Notes: generated by a model not told the origin, from the sequence alone. Shown: positions 8,115 through 16,138, numbered from the stretch's first letter. The stretch is DNA of 20,074 bases from CAUTXO01 sp963542625 (GCA_963542625.1 CAUTXO010000028.1:1-20074); one strand, 5' to 3'. Translations and numbers: made by a program.

Positions 8115-10076
8115 TTAACCAAACGTGTAAATAAAATACTCGCGCTCGTCAAAATTAAAGCTCTCCGCCAGCTTAAAGGGCGCGGGGTAGGCAGAAATAA
8201 ACACGCCACGTGAGTTTAGGCGCTTTGCCAGCGAGCCAAAGAAAAGCCCCAGATCTGTATGGCTAGGCGCGTCTTGCAAAAATATGCAATCGTAGCCGCT
8301 GAAGCTATCCTTTAAATTCGTAACATCGCCTTGCCAAAAGCTAAGGCGGCTTAGATCTAGAGCGCTTGCCGTGCTTGGATCTTTGGTGCTTGGATCTTGC
8401 GCGCGCGTGCCTAGATCTTGCCCGCTAGCCCCCGCCAAAAAATCTTTCAGTTCTAAGCCAAAGCCATTCTCGCCGCCAAAGTCAATGCGCCCTTTATCCA
8501 TCAGCACTTGCGGGATCTTAATCAGCCGCGCGGTAAAGTCAAGCGCCGTAACACTTTTGAAGCGCTCAAGCAGCCTAAAACTAAACGCGCCCGTGCCGCA
8601 ACCTAGGTGCAAAACGCTTTCGCCGCGCGCAAAATGCGCCAAAAGTTCGTCGTATGAGCTTTGCAAATACTCCCTAAAAACGCGCTCTGAAAAGTTTAGA
8701 TCCGCGTCATAAAGCGGCGTTAGGATCTTTGGCGCGGCGCTACTACAAACGTATCTAAACCCCGCGTGCTGGTAAAAATGCCGCCTAAAGGCGTAGCGGC
8801 TGCTTTTGGTCGCTTCGTTGCCCGTGCTTGCAAAACTCCCGCCTTTTATAATGTTATGGCGGTTGTCAAAGGTCGGGACGCTAAAATCGTCGTAAATTTC
8901 GTGCGTTTTAAAGCCCAAAAAGGCGTCAATTGGCGTGCTCGTCCATTGCCAAACGTTGCCGTAAATGTCGTAAAACTCGCCAAAGGAGCATTCATTGACC
9001 GCGCAAGCTGAAGCGTAACGCTCAAAGCCCACGTTGCCTTTGCCTGTGAAGATCTCTTCGCCGCCTAGCACGCTTTCATACAGCCTATGCCACATCGCTT
9101 CGCTTGGCAAGGAGATGTTTTTGCCCGATTTTTGCGATAGCCACGCGCAAAAGGCTTCGGCTTCTAGGTAATTCACTTCTGCGGGAAAATTCAGCGGCAA
9201 TGGGGTCTCCTGCGTTAGGTTGCGGTAAAAAAATTCACCCGCTTTCTCCACCCAAAACACGGGGTGCTTTGCATTTTTATAGCGCTTCCACGCCCTGCCC
9301 TCCTCGCTCCAAAATTCATCGCGCGCGTAGCCGCCATCTTGCACGAAAGCCAAAAATTCGCCGTTGCTTGTTAGGTATTTTGCCGCTTCAAAGGGGGCTA
9401 GTTCTTCTTCATAAACGCCGTATTCGTTATCCCAGCCATAAAGCGCGCTACCCTGCTCCTTGCCAAGCCGCACAAGGCCGCCACTCACTTTTATGAGCTC
9501 ATTCTCTGGCGCGCTAGCGTGCGCGTTTGCGGGAGCGGGCGTGAAAAAGCCGTTATCCTTTATAAACCTAAGATCTAGCTGGCGGTGGAGCACGCTTGAA
9601 GTTTCTATGTGGATCTTCTCGTGCTCGATGCCCATCAAAATCACCCAAAAATCGTCATTCCAGCCAATCGGTAGTGCTAGCGGCGTGCGCTCTATAACTT
9701 CTAGCACAAGATCCCTAACGCGCGCGCGGTAACTCTTGACTTCTTGCACGCTAGGCCAAGCGTAATTGTTCGGGTTTAGGTCGTCCCAGCTCATTTCATC
9801 AACGCCGATGGCAAAGATCTTCTCAAAAAACGGATTGACCCTTTGGTGAATGAGCCCCTTTAAAAACATCTTATTCACGTAAAAACACGCCGTGTGGCCG
9901 TAGTAAAAAATCAGCGGGTGGCGCAGGGGCTCTGGCTGCTCGTAAAAGGCTTCGTCGCTAGCAAAGATCTCAAAAAGCTTCTCAAAAAGCGCGTAAGTTT
10001 TCAAAAAATAATCTTTAATTTCTGCCTTTGACGTCTTGCTAAGATCTAGGGGCAAACTCGCGTAATCTTTCAACAT
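8115..10076 (-). CDS. ovoA: 5-histidylcysteine sulfoxide synthase OvoA, C-terminal methyltransferase shortened
   Basis: A 653-residue OvoA-type enzyme for ovothiol synthesis: non-haem iron joins cysteine and histidine, and a fused methyltransferase normally methylates the thiolated histidine. N-terminal DinB-like domain: iron ligands His61 and H-x3-H-x-E at 152-158 (HEKIHIE). The preceding TPLALPIGWNDDFWVILMG and following SSVLHRQ favour OvoA over EgtB. Middle: an FGE-sulfatase domain (about 193-445) with WQWTS and KGGSF. Last: a Rossmann methyltransferase from about 465, with LHLGCGTGAFSF (489-500) and ALDFTARLIK (511-520). It stops soon after SAYPAPFKLAESFNFDE, so the usual final 50-60 residues with the DVPFVIRE-type motif are absent. 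Residues about 548-576 are a repeat-coded insertion. AAGGAAGG lies just upstream of the ATG. It is divergent from the PgbA-like gene. Confidence 0.88.
   Translation of the reverse strand: MLKDYASLPLDLSKTSKAEIKDYFLKTYALFEKLFEIFASDEAFYEQPEPLRHPLIFYYGHTACFYVNKMFLKGLIHQRVNPFFEKIFAIGVDEMSWDDLNPNNYAWPSVQEVKSYRARVRDLVLEVIERTPLALPIGWNDDFWVILMGIEHEKIHIETSSVLHRQLDLRFIKDNGFFTPAPANAHASAPENELIKVSGGLVRLGKEQGSALYGWDNEYGVYEEELAPFEAAKYLTSNGEFLAFVQDGGYARDEFWSEEGRAWKRYKNAKHPVFWVEKAGEFFYRNLTQETPLPLNFPAEVNYLEAEAFCAWLSQKSGKNISLPSEAMWHRLYESVLGGEEIFTGKGNVGFERYASACAVNECSFGEFYDIYGNVWQWTSTPIDAFLGFKTHEIYDDFSVPTFDNRHNIIKGGSFASTGNEATKSSRYAFRRHFYQHAGFRYVCSSAAPKILTPLYDADLNFSERVFREYLQSSYDELLAHFARGESVLHLGCGTGAFSFRLLERFKSVTALDFTARLIKIPQVLMDKGRIDFGGENGFGLELKDFLAGASGQDLGTRAQDPSTKDPSTASALDLSRLSFWQGDVTNLKDSFSGYDCIFLQDAPSHTDLGLFFGSLAKRLNSRGVFISAYPAPFKLAESFNFDEREYFIYTFG
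8349..8435 (-). repeat. Cluster of CAAGATCY repeats inside ovoA
   Basis: Four RGATCT sites (plus-strand positions 8353, 8377, 8392 and 8413) fall within 66 bases. On the coding strand the units read CAAGATCTAGGCACG, CAAGATCCAAGCACCA and AAAGATCCAAGCACGG. They encode SGQDLGTRAQDPSTKDPSTA, a stretch with no counterpart expected between the FLAG and LSFWQGD segments of the methyltransferase. The 16-mer at 8384-8399 is identical to 19977-19992 in the non-coding right end. Confidence 0.75.
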
Positions 10077-10126
10077 AGCCTTCCTTTAAAAATGTGTAAG
10101 TTTAGTATTTTTTGATAAAGCTTTGC

Positions 10127-10132
10127 TATAAT
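10127..10132 (+). promoter_or_regulatory. -10 box of the pgbA-like/glcD transcript in the divergent gap
   Basis: TTTGCTATAAT gives a perfect extended -10 box (TATAAT at 10127-10132) after a T-rich tract (10101-10113), the usual Campylobacter sigma70 layout. Transcription would start near 10139, about 20 bases before the ATG at 10159. The 82-base gap 10077-10158 must also hold the leftward ovoA promoter, for which I see no clear -10 box; a strong AAGGAAGG ribosome site for ovoA lies at about 10080-10087. Confidence 0.6.
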
Positions 10133-10158
10133 CACCGCCAACTTTAACTGGGCTGGTT

Positions 10159-10866
10159 ATGCAAAAAATTATTTTACTTTTAGCTTTCTTATTGTCCCTA
10201 AACGCCGCGCAATTAATCCCGCTTGAAGCCGTGAATAAACAAGAAGTAAGCGTTAGAGCCCCCGCCGCAAAAATCGGGCAAGAAGCTTTCATTATTAGAA
10301 AAAACGGCGAGCTGGAAGTCATCGGCTACGAATGCCTTTGCAAAAGCGCGCACGGCGGGCTTGCAACTTTTACGTGTGAAAAAATCAAAACCCTAAGCCA
10401 AGACGCAATGCCAAGCGTTTCTTTTGAGATCACAAAGGGAGATTTTTTGCTTTTAGATCCTTTCAGCGCGCGCGGCTTGCTAATTGCGCCTAGCCAAGAA
10501 GCGTATTTAAACGCCAAAAAACAGCTAGCGGATTTTGAGCTAACGCACCCCGATGTTTTTGCGCTTGAGCTTTTGAAAAATAACAACCCCTTTCCCGCCA
10601 AAAAAGACTTCGCCGCCATTTGCGAGCAATACTACATAAGCCGCGTGATCTTTGCGCTAGATGACAGCGCCACCGTTGTTTTTTGCAAGAGTTTTAAAAA
10701 GGACAAGATCCTAAGCCTAAGGCGCTTAAGTGCGCCAGAGAGCGTCATCAAGCCGTTTTTTCATCAGCTCCCGCAGATAAAAAAGGGCTTTTTTAGGTTT
10801 TTTGGAGATAAAGAAATCGGCGATTTTAACACCTACTATAACGGGCTAATCAATGCTAACAACTAA
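10159..10866 (+). CDS. Secreted PgbA N-terminal-domain (PGBA_N) family protein
   Basis: A 235-residue exported protein. The signal peptide is clear: Lys3, then IILLLAFLLSLNA, with likely cleavage after AlaAla (about residue 17). The body resembles the plasminogen-binding protein PgbA N-terminal family of Helicobacter and Campylobacter: a beta-rich start, then RGLLIAPSQEAY (about 111-122), FELTHPDVFALELL (about 133-146), and a segment on a reduced-Cys pattern (FAAICEQYYIS, VVFCKSFKK). The name comes from Helicobacter proteins reported to bind host plasminogen; most family members lack the C-terminal Lys-rich tail tied to binding, and so does this one, so I would not infer plasminogen binding. 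No strong ribosome site precedes the ATG. The end overlaps glcD by 14 bases, so the two are coupled. Confidence 0.75.
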   Translation: MQKIILLLAFLLSLNAAQLIPLEAVNKQEVSVRAPAAKIGQEAFIIRKNGELEVIGYECLCKSAHGGLATFTCEKIKTLSQDAMPSVSFEITKGDFLLLDPFSARGLLIAPSQEAYLNAKKQLADFELTHPDVFALELLKNNNPFPAKKDFAAICEQYYISRVIFALDDSATVVFCKSFKKDKILSLRRLSAPESVIKPFFHQLPQIKKGFFRFFGDKEIGDFNTYYNGLINANN

Positions 10867-12235
10867 AGATCTTGACTACTTCCAAAGTGTGCTTGGCAAA
10901 GAAAATTGCTATTTTGACACCGCGCACCGCCTTGCGTATTCTTACGACGCCACGCGCAAAACGCTTTTGCCAGACGGCGTGCTTTTCCCGCGCGATGAAA
11001 ACGACGTATCCAAGATCTTGAAGTATTGCAACGAGCGCCAAATTATCATCGTCCCACGCGGGGCGGGCAGCGGTTTTACAGGCGGCGCTTTGCCCGCAAA
11101 GGGCGGGATTGTGCTTGCCTTTGAAAAACATATGAATAAGATCTTAGAAATAGACAAAGAAAATCTCGTCGCGCGCGTTCAGCCGGGCGTAATTAACCGC
11201 GATTTTCAGCGCGAAGTAGAAAAAATAGGGCTTTTTTACCCACCCGATCCCGCTAGCCAAGACTACTCAAGCCTTGGCGGGAATGTGAGTGAAAACGCCG
11301 GCGGAATGAGAGCGGCAAAATACGGGATAACAAAAAACTTCGTTATGGCGCTTCGCGCGGTGCTACCAAACGGTGAAGTCATACGCGCGGGCAAAAAAAC
11401 AATCAAAGACGTCGCGGGCTATAACATCGCTGGGATCTTAATCGCCAGCGAAGGGACGCTAGCCGTAATAACTGAAATCACGCTAAAGCTAATCCCAAAA
11501 CCGCGCCTAAGATCCACCGCACTTGGGATCTTTAAAAGCGTCGATGACGCAATGCAAGCCACGTTTAAGACCTTTCAAGAAGGCGTAACGCCCGTTGCGA
11601 TGGAGTTTTTAGACAACCTAACGATAAACGCCGTAGAGCAAAAATACGCCAAAGGCTTGCCAAGAGATGCGGGCGCGATTTTAATCACCGACGTTGATGG
11701 CAATGTAGAACAGCAAATAAATTACGAGCTTGAAAAAATAGAAAAGATCTTTGCCGCTTGCGGGGCTCTTGGCTTTCGCCGCGCGCAAAACGCACAGGAG
11801 CAAGAAGAGATTTGGTTTGCTAGGCGAAATGCGTCGCAATGCATAACTGTCTATGGCGCAACGAAATTAAACGAGGATATTACCGTCCCAAGATCTGCGC
11901 TGCCCGCACTTTTAAAAAAAATTGGCGAAATTGGCGAAAAATACGAGCACAAGATCCCCTGCTTTGGGCATACAGGCGATGGAAACGTGCACGTGAATGT
12001 GATGACGAACAAAAACAATACCGCTATGTATCTAAAGGCGGAAAAGGCGATTGTGGAGATCTTCAAGGCGGCGGTGGAGCTAGATGGCACGCTAAGCGGC
12101 GAGCACGGCATAGGGCTATCCAAAGCGCCTTATATGGAAATGGCTTTTACGGGGGCTGAAATGGATCTTTTTAGGGCGATCAAAAAGACCTTTGATCCAA
12201 ACAACATTCTAAATCCAAGTAAAATGGGTTTATGA
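10853..12235 (+). CDS. glcD: FAD-linked 2-hydroxyacid oxidase, GlcD family
   Basis: A 460-residue flavoprotein of the glycolate oxidase GlcD/D-lactate dehydrogenase family. The N-terminal FAD_binding_4 fold holds PRGAGSGFTGGALP (about 67-80) and the pyrophosphate loop SSLGGNVSENAGG. The C-terminal substrate cap carries FGHTGDGNVHVN, with metal/substrate histidines, then GTLSGEHGIG and FDPNNILNPSKM. It would oxidise a short 2-hydroxyacid such as D-lactate or glycolate and pass electrons to the quinone pool. Neither GlcE nor GlcF (the Fe-S subunit) is beside it, so it may work alone or with a subunit encoded elsewhere; substrate is not determined by sequence. Close counterpart: Cj1213 of C. jejuni. 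Confidence 0.9.
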   Translation: MLTTKDLDYFQSVLGKENCYFDTAHRLAYSYDATRKTLLPDGVLFPRDENDVSKILKYCNERQIIIVPRGAGSGFTGGALPAKGGIVLAFEKHMNKILEIDKENLVARVQPGVINRDFQREVEKIGLFYPPDPASQDYSSLGGNVSENAGGMRAAKYGITKNFVMALRAVLPNGEVIRAGKKTIKDVAGYNIAGILIASEGTLAVITEITLKLIPKPRLRSTALGIFKSVDDAMQATFKTFQEGVTPVAMEFLDNLTINAVEQKYAKGLPRDAGAILITDVDGNVEQQINYELEKIEKIFAACGALGFRRAQNAQEQEEIWFARRNASQCITVYGATKLNEDITVPRSALPALLKKIGEIGEKYEHKIPCFGHTGDGNVHVNVMTNKNNTAMYLKAEKAIVEIFKAAVELDGTLSGEHGIGLSKAPYMEMAFTGAEMDLFRAIKKTFDPNNILNPSKMGL

Positions 12236-12240
12236 TTGTT

Positions 12241-12256
12241 TTGATACTATTATCAA
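12241..12256. promoter_or_regulatory. Fur-box-like palindrome upstream of cvpA-fur
   Basis: TTGATA-CTAT-TATCAA is a perfect inverted repeat with six-base arms, five bases after the glcD stop and about 20 bases before cvpA. Its core TGATA...TATCA resembles the ends of Fur boxes (TGATAAT-n-ATTATCA), though one base shorter. It overlaps a possible -10 element (TACTAT or TATTAT at 12245-12253). As fur is the second gene downstream, autoregulation is a reasonable inference. It has no GC-rich stem or T-run, so it is not a terminator. Confidence 0.4.
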
Positions 12257-12278
12257 CAAATAAAAGAAAGTGGCAGGT

Positions 12279-12929
12279 ATGCTTGATATAATCGTAATTT
12301 CTCTTGTGATTGTCCTTGGGCTAAAGGGGATCTTTAACGGCTTAATCAAAGAGCTCTTTGGCTTGATTGGCATCGTGGGCGGGATCTTTACCGCTTCTAG
12401 GTTTTGCAATGAAGTAGGCGCGGCGCTGAAAACCTTTGCGCCCTTTATTGAAAGCGGGACGGCAACGTGTTTGGCGGGCTTTAGCGTTACGTTTTTGGCG
12501 TTTTGGCTGGCGTCTTATATGGCGGGAATGCTACTTAAAAAGATCCTAAAGCTCTCCGGGCTTGGCTTGCTTGACGCCGCCGCGGGTGCTATATTTGGGG
12601 CGTTTAAGATCTTTTTTATCTTTGGCATTATCGCTTACGCAATCGAGCACGTGGGCTTTTTGAATATGGCGTCGCTGGCAAAGGGCAGCAAGGTGTATCC
12701 GCTTTTGCATAAGACGGGGGCGTTTATTATGAGCCTTGATAACGACGGCAAAATCAAGCAAAAGGCAATGGACGGCGCGAAAGAATTGCAAGAAAAAATG
12801 GAAACTAGCGATGTGAGCGACGAAGAAATGCAAGAGTTAAAAAACAAGGCAAAAGATCTATCCGTAAAGGATCTAGAACAAATGATAAAACTAAAACAAA
12901 GGGAATCAAATGAAAATGACGAAAGATGA
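12279..12929 (+). CDS. cvpA: CvpA family inner-membrane protein
   Basis: A 216-residue membrane protein of the CvpA (colicin V production) family. It has about four hydrophobic helices in the first 130 residues: LDIIVISLVIVLGLKGIFNG at the start, FGLIGIVGGIF, a helix around AGFSVTFLAFWLASYMAGM, and FGAFKIFFIFGIIAYAI. These are followed by a charged cytoplasmic tail (KAKDLSVKDLEQMIKLKQRE). The family is linked to envelope homeostasis and biofilm in other bacteria; its biochemical role is unknown. ATG at 12279 has AAGAAAG eight bases upstream; a GTG at 12270 in the same frame would add three residues but lacks room for that ribosome site. The end overlaps fur by 20 bases, as in the Campylobacter cvpA-fur-lysS-glyA cluster. 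Confidence 0.9.
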   Translation: MLDIIVISLVIVLGLKGIFNGLIKELFGLIGIVGGIFTASRFCNEVGAALKTFAPFIESGTATCLAGFSVTFLAFWLASYMAGMLLKKILKLSGLGLLDAAAGAIFGAFKIFFIFGIIAYAIEHVGFLNMASLAKGSKVYPLLHKTGAFIMSLDNDGKIKQKAMDGAKELQEKMETSDVSDEEMQELKNKAKDLSVKDLEQMIKLKQRESNENDER

Positions 12930-13392
12930 AAAAAAAGAGTTTGAAACTCTAATGGACGATTTTAGGGCGATTTTGAAGCGAAATACGCTCAAGATCACAA
13001 GGCAGCGCGACGCGATTTTAGAGACTATTTTTACCGCAAAAGAGCACTTCACGCCTGAAAAGCTCAATCAAATGGTGGCGCATAATTTTCCGCATTTAAA
13101 GGTAGGAATTGCGACGATTTACAGAACGCTTCTTTTGCTAGAGAGCGAAGGAATTGTAACGTCCATTTCATTTGGCGCAAACGGCAAAAAATACGAATAC
13201 GGCAAAAAAGAGCACCACGACCATATGATCTGCGATGAATGCGGCAAGCTGATTGAATTTTACGACGACACAATCGAGCAAAAGCAAATCGACGTTGCCG
13301 CCAAGTATAACTTCAAGATCCGTAGCCATTCTATGCAAATTCACGGCACGTGCAAGGAATGCCAAAAAACAAGCGGCAAGGGTAATAATTGA
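12910..13392 (+). CDS. fur: Ferric uptake regulator Fur
   Basis: A 160-residue metal-dependent repressor. The N-terminal winged helix (about 15-95) includes the recognition region VGIATIYRTLLLLESEGIV. The C-terminal dimerisation domain has the metal cluster KEHHDHMICDECGK with His102, His103, His105 and a structural zinc site of Cys108/Cys111 plus Cys148/Cys151 (CKEC). The longer N-terminus and both CxxC pairs match the Campylobacter Fur type. AAAGGG lies six bases before the ATG; a second ATG two codons on is possible. It overlaps cvpA by 20 bases and lysS by four. In C. jejuni fur is transcribed by read-through from upstream genes, and no promoter is seen directly before it here. Confidence 0.97.
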   Translation: MKMTKDEKKEFETLMDDFRAILKRNTLKITRQRDAILETIFTAKEHFTPEKLNQMVAHNFPHLKVGIATIYRTLLLLESEGIVTSISFGANGKKYEYGKKEHHDHMICDECGKLIEFYDDTIEQKQIDVAAKYNFKIRSHSMQIHGTCKECQKTSGKGNN

Positions 13393-14891
13393 AATTTTTT
13401 GACAACGAATACATACAAAAAAGAATAGAAAAAGCGGGCGCGCTAAGAGATCTTGGGCTAAACCCCTACTCCAACGAATGCGCCAAAAACGCAAGCGTGG
13501 CGGAGTTTATAGAAAAATTTTCGCATTTAAAAGAACCAGAAGCCAAAGACGAGACGGCAGATCTTACCCTTGCGGGGCGCATTAAATTTTTGCGCCTAAT
13601 GGGTAAGGCAAATTTTGCAAAGGTAGAAGACGAAACGGGCGCAATCCAGATCTACTTTTCAAAAGACAGCATTGGCGAAGAAACCTTTGGCAAGCTCAAA
13701 AAAAACGTAGAAGTCGGCGACATAATAGAAGTGCAAGGCTACCCCTTTGTTACCAAAACCTCCGAGCTCTCCGTGTATGTAAAGCGCCTAAAGCTTTTGA
13801 CAAAATCAATAGCGCCGCTGCCTGAAAAATTCCACGGGCTTGTGGATAAGGAGCTGCGCTACCGCCAACGCCACCTAGATCTTATAATGAACGATGACGT
13901 GCGAAAAACTTTCGTGCTTAGATCTAGAATAATCAGCCTTGTTAGAAAATTCTTTGAAGCAAAGGGGTTTTTAGAAGTAGAAACGCCAATGCTCCACCCA
14001 ATAGCAGGCGGCGCAAACGCAAAGCCCTTTGTTACGTTTCATAACACGCTTGGCGTCGAGCGCTTTTTGCGGATTGCGCCAGAGCTTTACCTAAAGCGCT
14101 TAATCGTCGGCGGCTTTGAAGCTGTTTTTGAGCTCAACCGCAACTTCCGCAACGAGGGTATGGATCTAACGCACAACCCCGAATTTACCGCCATCGAATT
14201 TTACTGGGCGTATAAAACCTACGAAGATCTCATAAGCCTGACGCAGGATTTTTTTGCTTATTTGATACAAAACTTAGGGCTTAGGGCGCAAATTGCCTTT
14301 GGATCTTGCGTGGTGGATTTTTCGCGCTTTGAGCGATACACCTACGATGAAGCGCTGGTTAAGATCGCTGGCTTTACGCAAGATGAGCTTTCATCAAAAG
14401 AAACCCTAGCGCGCGCGGCGGGCGCTAAAGATCTAAAAATAGAAAATATCAGCAAGCTTAGCCTGGGGCATTTAAAGGCCGCCATTTTTGACGCTTGCGT
14501 AGAAGACAAGCTCATTAATCCAACGTTCATCACGGATTTTCCCGTTGAGATCTCCCCGCTTGCGCGCCGAAGCGACAAAAACAAAGACATCGTGGAGCGC
14601 TTTGAGCTTTTCATCGCGGGCAAGGAGCTTGCCAACGGCTTTAGCGAGCTAAACGATCCTTTGGATCAATACGAAAGATTTAAAGCGCAAGTAGAAGCCA
14701 AAAATAGTGGCGACGATGAAGCGCACCAAATGGACGAGGACTACGTCCGCGCGCTTTCTTACGGTATGCCGCCAACCGCGGGCGAGGGCATTGGCATTGA
14801 TAGGCTCGTGATGCTACTCACGCAAAACGAATCCATTAAAGATGTAATATTTTTCCCGGCGATGAAGCCCGAAAAGGACGAAAGCAAATGA
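13389..14891 (+). CDS. lysS: Lysyl-tRNA synthetase (class II)
   Basis: A 500-residue class II lysyl-tRNA synthetase, full length. An N-terminal anticodon-binding OB fold (about 60-150) precedes the catalytic core with motif 1 (FLEVETPMLHPIAGGANAKPF region, about 188-208), motif 2 (FRNEGMDLTHNPEF, about 253-266) and motif 3 (GIGIDRLVMLL, about 466-476). The start is TTG at 13389, sharing bases with the fur stop codon (TTGA); AAGGG lies six bases upstream, and no ATG occurs in frame before the catalytic core. The N-terminus FDNEYIQKRIEKAGALRDLGLNPY matches family members, which supports the TTG. Order fur-lysS-glyA as in C. jejuni. Confidence 0.97.
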   Translation: MKFFDNEYIQKRIEKAGALRDLGLNPYSNECAKNASVAEFIEKFSHLKEPEAKDETADLTLAGRIKFLRLMGKANFAKVEDETGAIQIYFSKDSIGEETFGKLKKNVEVGDIIEVQGYPFVTKTSELSVYVKRLKLLTKSIAPLPEKFHGLVDKELRYRQRHLDLIMNDDVRKTFVLRSRIISLVRKFFEAKGFLEVETPMLHPIAGGANAKPFVTFHNTLGVERFLRIAPELYLKRLIVGGFEAVFELNRNFRNEGMDLTHNPEFTAIEFYWAYKTYEDLISLTQDFFAYLIQNLGLRAQIAFGSCVVDFSRFERYTYDEALVKIAGFTQDELSSKETLARAAGAKDLKIENISKLSLGHLKAAIFDACVEDKLINPTFITDFPVEISPLARRSDKNKDIVERFELFIAGKELANGFSELNDPLDQYERFKAQVEAKNSGDDEAHQMDEDYVRALSYGMPPTAGEGIGIDRLVMLLTQNESIKDVIFFPAMKPEKDESK

Positions 14892-16138
14892 GTGATTTTT
14901 TAGAAAAAGAGGACGCGGAGGTTTTTCTAGCTGCGCAAAAAGAGCACGAGCGCCAAGAAACAAACCTTGAAATGATAGCAAGCGAGAATTTTACATACCC
15001 AGCCGTTATGCAAGCGCTTGGCTCGGTTTTTACAAACAAATATGCAGAGGGCTACCCTAGCAAGCGCTACTATGGCGGTTGCGAAAATGCAGACGCGGTG
15101 GAGCAGCTAGCAATAGACCGCGCTTGCCGCTTGTTTGGCTGCCGCTTTGCCAACGTTCAGCCGCATTCAGGCAGCAGCGCAAATTTGGCTGTTTTTGCCG
15201 CGCTGCTTAAGCCTTACGACAAGATCTTAGGTATGGATCTAAGCCACGGCGGGCATTTAACGCACGGCTCAAAGGTCAATTTCACGGGCAAAAATTACCA
15301 AAGTTTTTTCTATGGCGTCGATGAAAACGGGCTCATTGATTACGATGAAGTAGAAAAAATCGCAACGCTCGTTAAGCCGCAGATCTTGGTGTGCGGGTTT
15401 TCGGCGTATTCGCGGGTGCTAGACTTTGCGCGCTTTAGGGCGATTGCGGATAAAGTGGGCGCGCTTTTGATGGCGGACATCGCGCACGTTGCAGGACTTG
15501 TGGCAGCGGGCGAGTATCCAAGCCCCTTTCCGAACGCGCACGTTGTTACGACGACGACGCACAAAACGCTTCGAGGCCCGCGCGGGGGCGTGATCTTAAC
15601 AAACGATGAAGCACTGGCTAAAAAAATCAACAGCGCAGTTTTCCCGCAAACGCAAGGCGGCCCGCTTGTGAATGTCATCGCGGCAAAGGCGGTTGGCTTT
15701 GGCTACAACCTGCGCCCTGAGTGGAGAGAATACGCAAAAGCCGTTAAGAAAAACATCAAAAAGCTAGCGGACGTGCTCACAGCGCGCGGGTTTGATATCG
15801 TCAGCGGGGGGACGGATAATCATCTCGTGCTCGTTTCATTTTTAAACAAAACCTTTAGCGGCAAGGACGCAGAAGAAGCGCTTGGGCGCGCTGGGATCAC
15901 CGTGAATAAAAACACCGTCCCGCGTGAAAACAAAAGCCCATTTATTACAAGCGGGATCCGCATAGGCTCAGCAGCGCTCACAGCGCGCGGAATGGGCGAA
16001 GCCGAGTTTGAATACATCGCGGGCAAAATAGCCGACGTGCTGGATAATATTGGCGACGAAGCCTTGCAAGCGCGCATAAAAGCGGAGATCGCAAGCTTTG
16101 CGGCACGCTTTAAGATCTATGAAAGTTCTACGTTTTGA
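14888..16138 (+). CDS. glyA: Serine hydroxymethyltransferase
   Basis: A 416-residue PLP enzyme converting serine and tetrahydrofolate to glycine and methylene-tetrahydrofolate in the cytoplasm; normal length. The cofactor lysine is Lys226 in VVTTTTHKTLRGPRGG. Other family blocks are present: NLEMIASENF near the start, YPSKRYYGGCENAD, the serine-rich phosphate site QPHSGSSANLAVF, and DIAHVAGLVAAGEYPSP. ATG at 14888 overlaps the lysS stop codon by four bases (ATGA), so translation is coupled. Confidence 0.98.
   Translation: MSDFLEKEDAEVFLAAQKEHERQETNLEMIASENFTYPAVMQALGSVFTNKYAEGYPSKRYYGGCENADAVEQLAIDRACRLFGCRFANVQPHSGSSANLAVFAALLKPYDKILGMDLSHGGHLTHGSKVNFTGKNYQSFFYGVDENGLIDYDEVEKIATLVKPQILVCGFSAYSRVLDFARFRAIADKVGALLMADIAHVAGLVAAGEYPSPFPNAHVVTTTTHKTLRGPRGGVILTNDEALAKKINSAVFPQTQGGPLVNVIAAKAVGFGYNLRPEWREYAKAVKKNIKKLADVLTARGFDIVSGGTDNHLVLVSFLNKTFSGKDAEEALGRAGITVNKNTVPRENKSPFITSGIRIGSAALTARGMGEAEFEYIAGKIADVLDNIGDEALQARIKAEIASFAARFKIYESSTF

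Noticed and set aside
12241..12256. Palindrome after glcD as a rho-independent terminator
   Set aside because: The stem is AT-rich with only six base pairs and no T-run follows, so it is better read as a protein-binding site.
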